Assembly (NCBI GenBank): GCA_009918425.1
Contig: RGEC01000091.1
Span: forward strand, 1 to 8,429
Length of the DNA stretch: 8,429 bases
Source: Bacteroidota bacterium
GTDB taxonomy: Bacteria > Bacteroidota > Bacteroidia > NS11-12g > UBA955
Direction: 5' to 3'
The notes under the pieces were generated by a model. The model worked only from the letters and a program-made list of their open reading frames with translations, ran no database searches and had not been told where the DNA came from. Within the stretch, counting starts at the first letter, position 1; each line of letters begins with the position of its first letter. The translations under genes and the position numbers were made by a program. This document shows, piece after piece, positions 6,541-8,429 of the stretch.

Positions 6541-7806
6541 ATGAAAATATTCAAGTTTGGCGGTGCATCGGTAAAAGATGCAAATGGTGTAAAAAACATA
6601 GCTAAAATTCTTTCTGACCACAGTTCAGAAAAACTACTCGTGGTCATCAGTGCCATGGGTAAAAGCACCAACCACCTTGAAAGACTTGTTCACGCATCTG
6701 TTCACAATACTGGTGAAACAGCCGTATTGCTAAAAGAATTAAAAGATTACCATTATTCTATTATTGATGGGCTTGATACCTCCAATCCATCTGCCATGTT
6801 GAATGACATTGAAAATCTTTTTCTTGAACTTGAGTGTCTGGCTGAAACGCCCTCTGCTCCTGAAGAATACGATTTTGTTTATGATCAGGTGGTATCGTTT
6901 GGTGAGCTTATCAGCACCAAAATCGTAAGCCATTTTTTACTTTCAGAAGGCCTTAAAAACCAATGGATAGACAGCCGCAACTTTATAATAACGGATGATC
7001 GTTACAGAGATGCACGCATTCAATGGAATGAGACAGAAAAAATAATCATCAAAAAATTAAAGCCACTTGCGGAAAGACAAACCGTAATTACACAGGGTTT
7101 TATTGGGCGGGGCCCGGTTAATGAAACCACAACACTTGGAAGAGAAGGCAGTGACTATTCAGCAGCAATTTTTGCCTATTGTTTGAATGCCGACTCCGTT
7201 ACAATATGGAAAGATGTAGCGGGTGTAATGAATGCGGACCCAAAGAAAATGGATAATGCTACATTGATTCCACATCTTGGCTATTCAGATGCCATTGAAC
7301 TGGCCTATTACGGTGCCTCAGTAATTCATCCAAAAACCATACAGCCTCTTATGGCTAAAAACATTCCTCTGTTCGTTAAATCTTTTGTAAACCCCGAGGT
7401 ACCCGGAACACAAGTTAGCAATAACAGCACAACATTAAACGTACCTTGTTACATATTTAAAGAAAATCAGGTTCTTGTGGAATTAAAAACACGTGATTTC
7501 ACCTTTATCGTGGAACAAAATCTGGAACAAATATTTCGTTTGCTGGCTCAGTATAAAGTGAGATGTAACATCATTCAAAATTCAGCAATCAGCTTCAGTT
7601 TTGTTGCAGATAACAAGGAAAATAAAATGACCAGCCTATTGAGTGAACTGGAAAAACTGGGATTAACTATTGAAATTACAGAATCACTCGAATTGATAAC
7701 CATTTACAATGCTACAGAGGTATCTAAAAATGTTATTTTAGGCCAAAAACAGGTCATCCTGGAGCAAAACACAGGAAACACAGCACATTATCTTCTAAAG
7801 CCTTAA
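6541..7806 (+). CDS. lysC: Aspartate kinase (monofunctional, with C-terminal ACT region)
   Basis: Aspartate kinase phosphorylates L-aspartate to 4-phospho-aspartate, the first step toward lysine, diaminopimelate, threonine, methionine and isoleucine. The amino-acid kinase domain covers about 1-290. Its motifs are KFGGAS (5-10; many homologues have KFGGTS), SFGELIS (119-125), QGFIGRG (185-191), TTLGREGSDYSAA (197-209), WKDVAGVMNADP (223-234) and YGASVIHPKT (257-266). Residues about 308-421 form the regulatory part. An ACT-like unit starts at VLVELKTRDF, with a second strand set after GLTIEITESLELITIYN, where end-product inhibition usually acts. No homoserine dehydrogenase domain follows, so it is not a ThrA-type fusion. 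The 421-residue length is normal for a single-domain kinase. It has its own promoter and a strong terminator, so it is probably monocistronic. Confidence 0.95.
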   Translation: MKIFKFGGASVKDANGVKNIAKILSDHSSEKLLVVISAMGKSTNHLERLVHASVHNTGETAVLLKELKDYHYSIIDGLDTSNPSAMLNDIENLFLELECLAETPSAPEEYDFVYDQVVSFGELISTKIVSHFLLSEGLKNQWIDSRNFIITDDRYRDARIQWNETEKIIIKKLKPLAERQTVITQGFIGRGPVNETTTLGREGSDYSAAIFAYCLNADSVTIWKDVAGVMNADPKKMDNATLIPHLGYSDAIELAYYGASVIHPKTIQPLMAKNIPLFVKSFVNPEVPGTQVSNNSTTLNVPCYIFKENQVLVELKTRDFTFIVEQNLEQIFRLLAQYKVRCNIIQNSAISFSFVADNKENKMTSLLSELEKLGLTIEITESLELITIYNATEVSKNVILGQKQVILEQNTGNTAHYLLKP

Positions 7807-7819
7807 TTCGCATTTTTAA

Positions 7820-7859
7820 AAAGAAAAACCCTGACACATCTGTGCCAGGGTTTTTCTTT
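7820..7859. terminator. Intrinsic terminator after aspartate kinase (works in either direction)
   Basis: The arm AAAGAAAAACCCTG (7820-7833) pairs perfectly with CAGGGTTTTTCTTT (7846-7859). After an A-C mismatch, a CAC/GTG inner stem closes an ATCT loop. The GC core is flanked by A tracts on the left and T tracts on the right, so it can end transcription from both sides. It begins 13 bp after the aspartate kinase stop. Confidence 0.9.
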
Positions 7860-7881
7860 ATTAGAAAATCAATTGTATAAA

Positions 7882-7908
7882 AAAAGCCCGGCACAAGGCC
7901 GGGCTTTT
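7882..7908. terminator. Intrinsic terminator after the T9SS cargo gene
   Basis: AAAAGCCCGGC (7882-7892) pairs with GCCGGGCTTTT (7898-7908) around a 5-base loop. Read on the minus strand the hairpin is followed by an uninterrupted run of T, so it is best suited to the leftward gene that ends at 7932. It can also back up the terminator at 7820 for rightward transcription. Confidence 0.9.
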
Positions 7909-7931
7909 CTATGAAGTAAGCTAACAATCGA

Positions 7932-8429
7932 TTAGTTTCTTACCACTACACGCTTGGTGGTGGTCTGACCGTCGTTGCTCAGGCGAATCATGTAAACTCC
8001 GTTACCAAACTGAGCCAAGTTGATTTCGGTGTGACCGAGACCTGATTTCAGGTTATTGAACGAAGCAACCTTGCTGCCGGATACGTTGAACACTTCAACA
8101 GATACAGGCTTGCTGTTCTGGAGCATGTAGCTCAAGGTTACCTTACCGCTTGTTGGGTTAGGGAACACTGATACTGCTTCATCAAGGCTGATGTTGGCGG
8201 TGCTCAGGTAAGTATTCTGACAGTTAGGAGGATAGTTTACAAATACAGGACGGGTTACCATCATAGCCTTGTTACCACTTGGGTCGGTCAAAGTATAGTT
8301 GATATAGTAAACACCGGCTTCCCAGATGTTGATGTTGTGGTTCAGTACAGATACCAGCGGAGCCAGTGTGGCAGGCGAGTAGTAATTGTCGCTGATAACC
8401 AGGCCGCTCATTGCCCAGAAAGGAGTTCC
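7932..8429 (-). CDS. Secreted or surface protein with C-terminal T9SS type A sorting domain (5' end outside window)
   Basis: Only the last 165 codons are visible. The frame runs without a stop past the internal ATG at 8411 to the window edge, so that ATG should not be taken as the start. Counting from that internal Met, residues about 30-60 (YYINYTLTDPSGNKA...RPVFV) resemble the last strands of an Ig-like repeat (DUF5011/HYR type). A short linker follows. The last 80 residues are a type A T9SS sorting domain: SVFPNPTSG (81-89), VEVFNVSGSKV (105-115), GVYMIRLSNDG (138-148), and a basic end TTKRVVVRN. Such domains direct proteins through the type IX system to the cell surface or medium and are then removed. 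The catalytic or binding part is not visible. Codon use is strongly biased (Asn AAC 16 of 19), which suggests high expression. Confidence 0.9.
   Translation of the reverse strand, partial: GTPFWAMSGLVISDNYYSPATLAPLVSVLNHNINIWEAGVYYINYTLTDPSGNKAMMVTRPVFVNYPPNCQNTYLSTANISLDEAVSVFPNPTSGKVTLSYMLQNSKPVSVEVFNVSGSKVASFNNLKSGLGHTEINLAQFGNGVYMIRLSNDGQTTTKRVVVRN

Noticed and set aside
6541..6570. KFGGAS instead of KFGGTS as a defective aspartate kinase
   Set aside because: All other kinase motifs are intact and I recall the Ala variant in other Bacteroidota enzymes, so it is unlikely to mean loss of function.
7882..7908. The GCCCGGC inverted repeat as a REP-like or protein-binding repeat
   Set aside because: It occurs once, is followed by T on both strands and lies directly behind a gene end. 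A terminator fits better.

Overview
The window reads as two pieces of DNA from different bacterial lineages joined inside one open reading frame, at about position 1550. I could not run any search, so the taxonomic calls rest on motifs, tRNA sequence and promoter style.

Positions 1 to about 1550 hold a divergent tRNA pair (a tRNA-Glu cut by the left edge, then tRNA-Lys) and an O-antigen ligase-type polytopic membrane protein. The tRNA sequences look actinobacterial rather than like Bacteroidota tRNAs. An AAGGAG Shine-Dalgarno-like motif lies near the start of the ligase.

From about 1550 to the right edge the content is typical of Bacteroidota: the C-terminal half of a TonB-dependent receptor barrel, a HmuY-like lipoprotein, a TolB-like (PD40) lipoprotein, RecO, class I fructose-1,6-bisphosphatase, aspartate kinase, and a surface protein with a type IX secretion (T9SS) sorting domain. 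Two intergenic regions carry the Bacteroidota -7 promoter element TAnnTTTG, and the starts there lack Shine-Dalgarno sequences.

Layout of the right-hand part: receptor and HmuY-like gene overlap by 4 bp and probably form a heme/iron uptake pair. A promoter then drives a TolB-like lipoprotein plus recO, which overlap by 1 bp. recO meets fbp tail to tail with no spacer. fbp and aspartate kinase diverge from a 77-bp region. Aspartate kinase and the T9SS cargo gene converge on two consecutive hairpin terminators.

I see no CRISPR array, insertion sequence or phage gene, and no convincing undescribed system. The most consequential observation is the ligase/receptor junction, most likely a metagenomic assembly chimera. 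The most interesting biology is the internally duplicated HmuY-like lipoprotein and the strong codon bias of the T9SS cargo.
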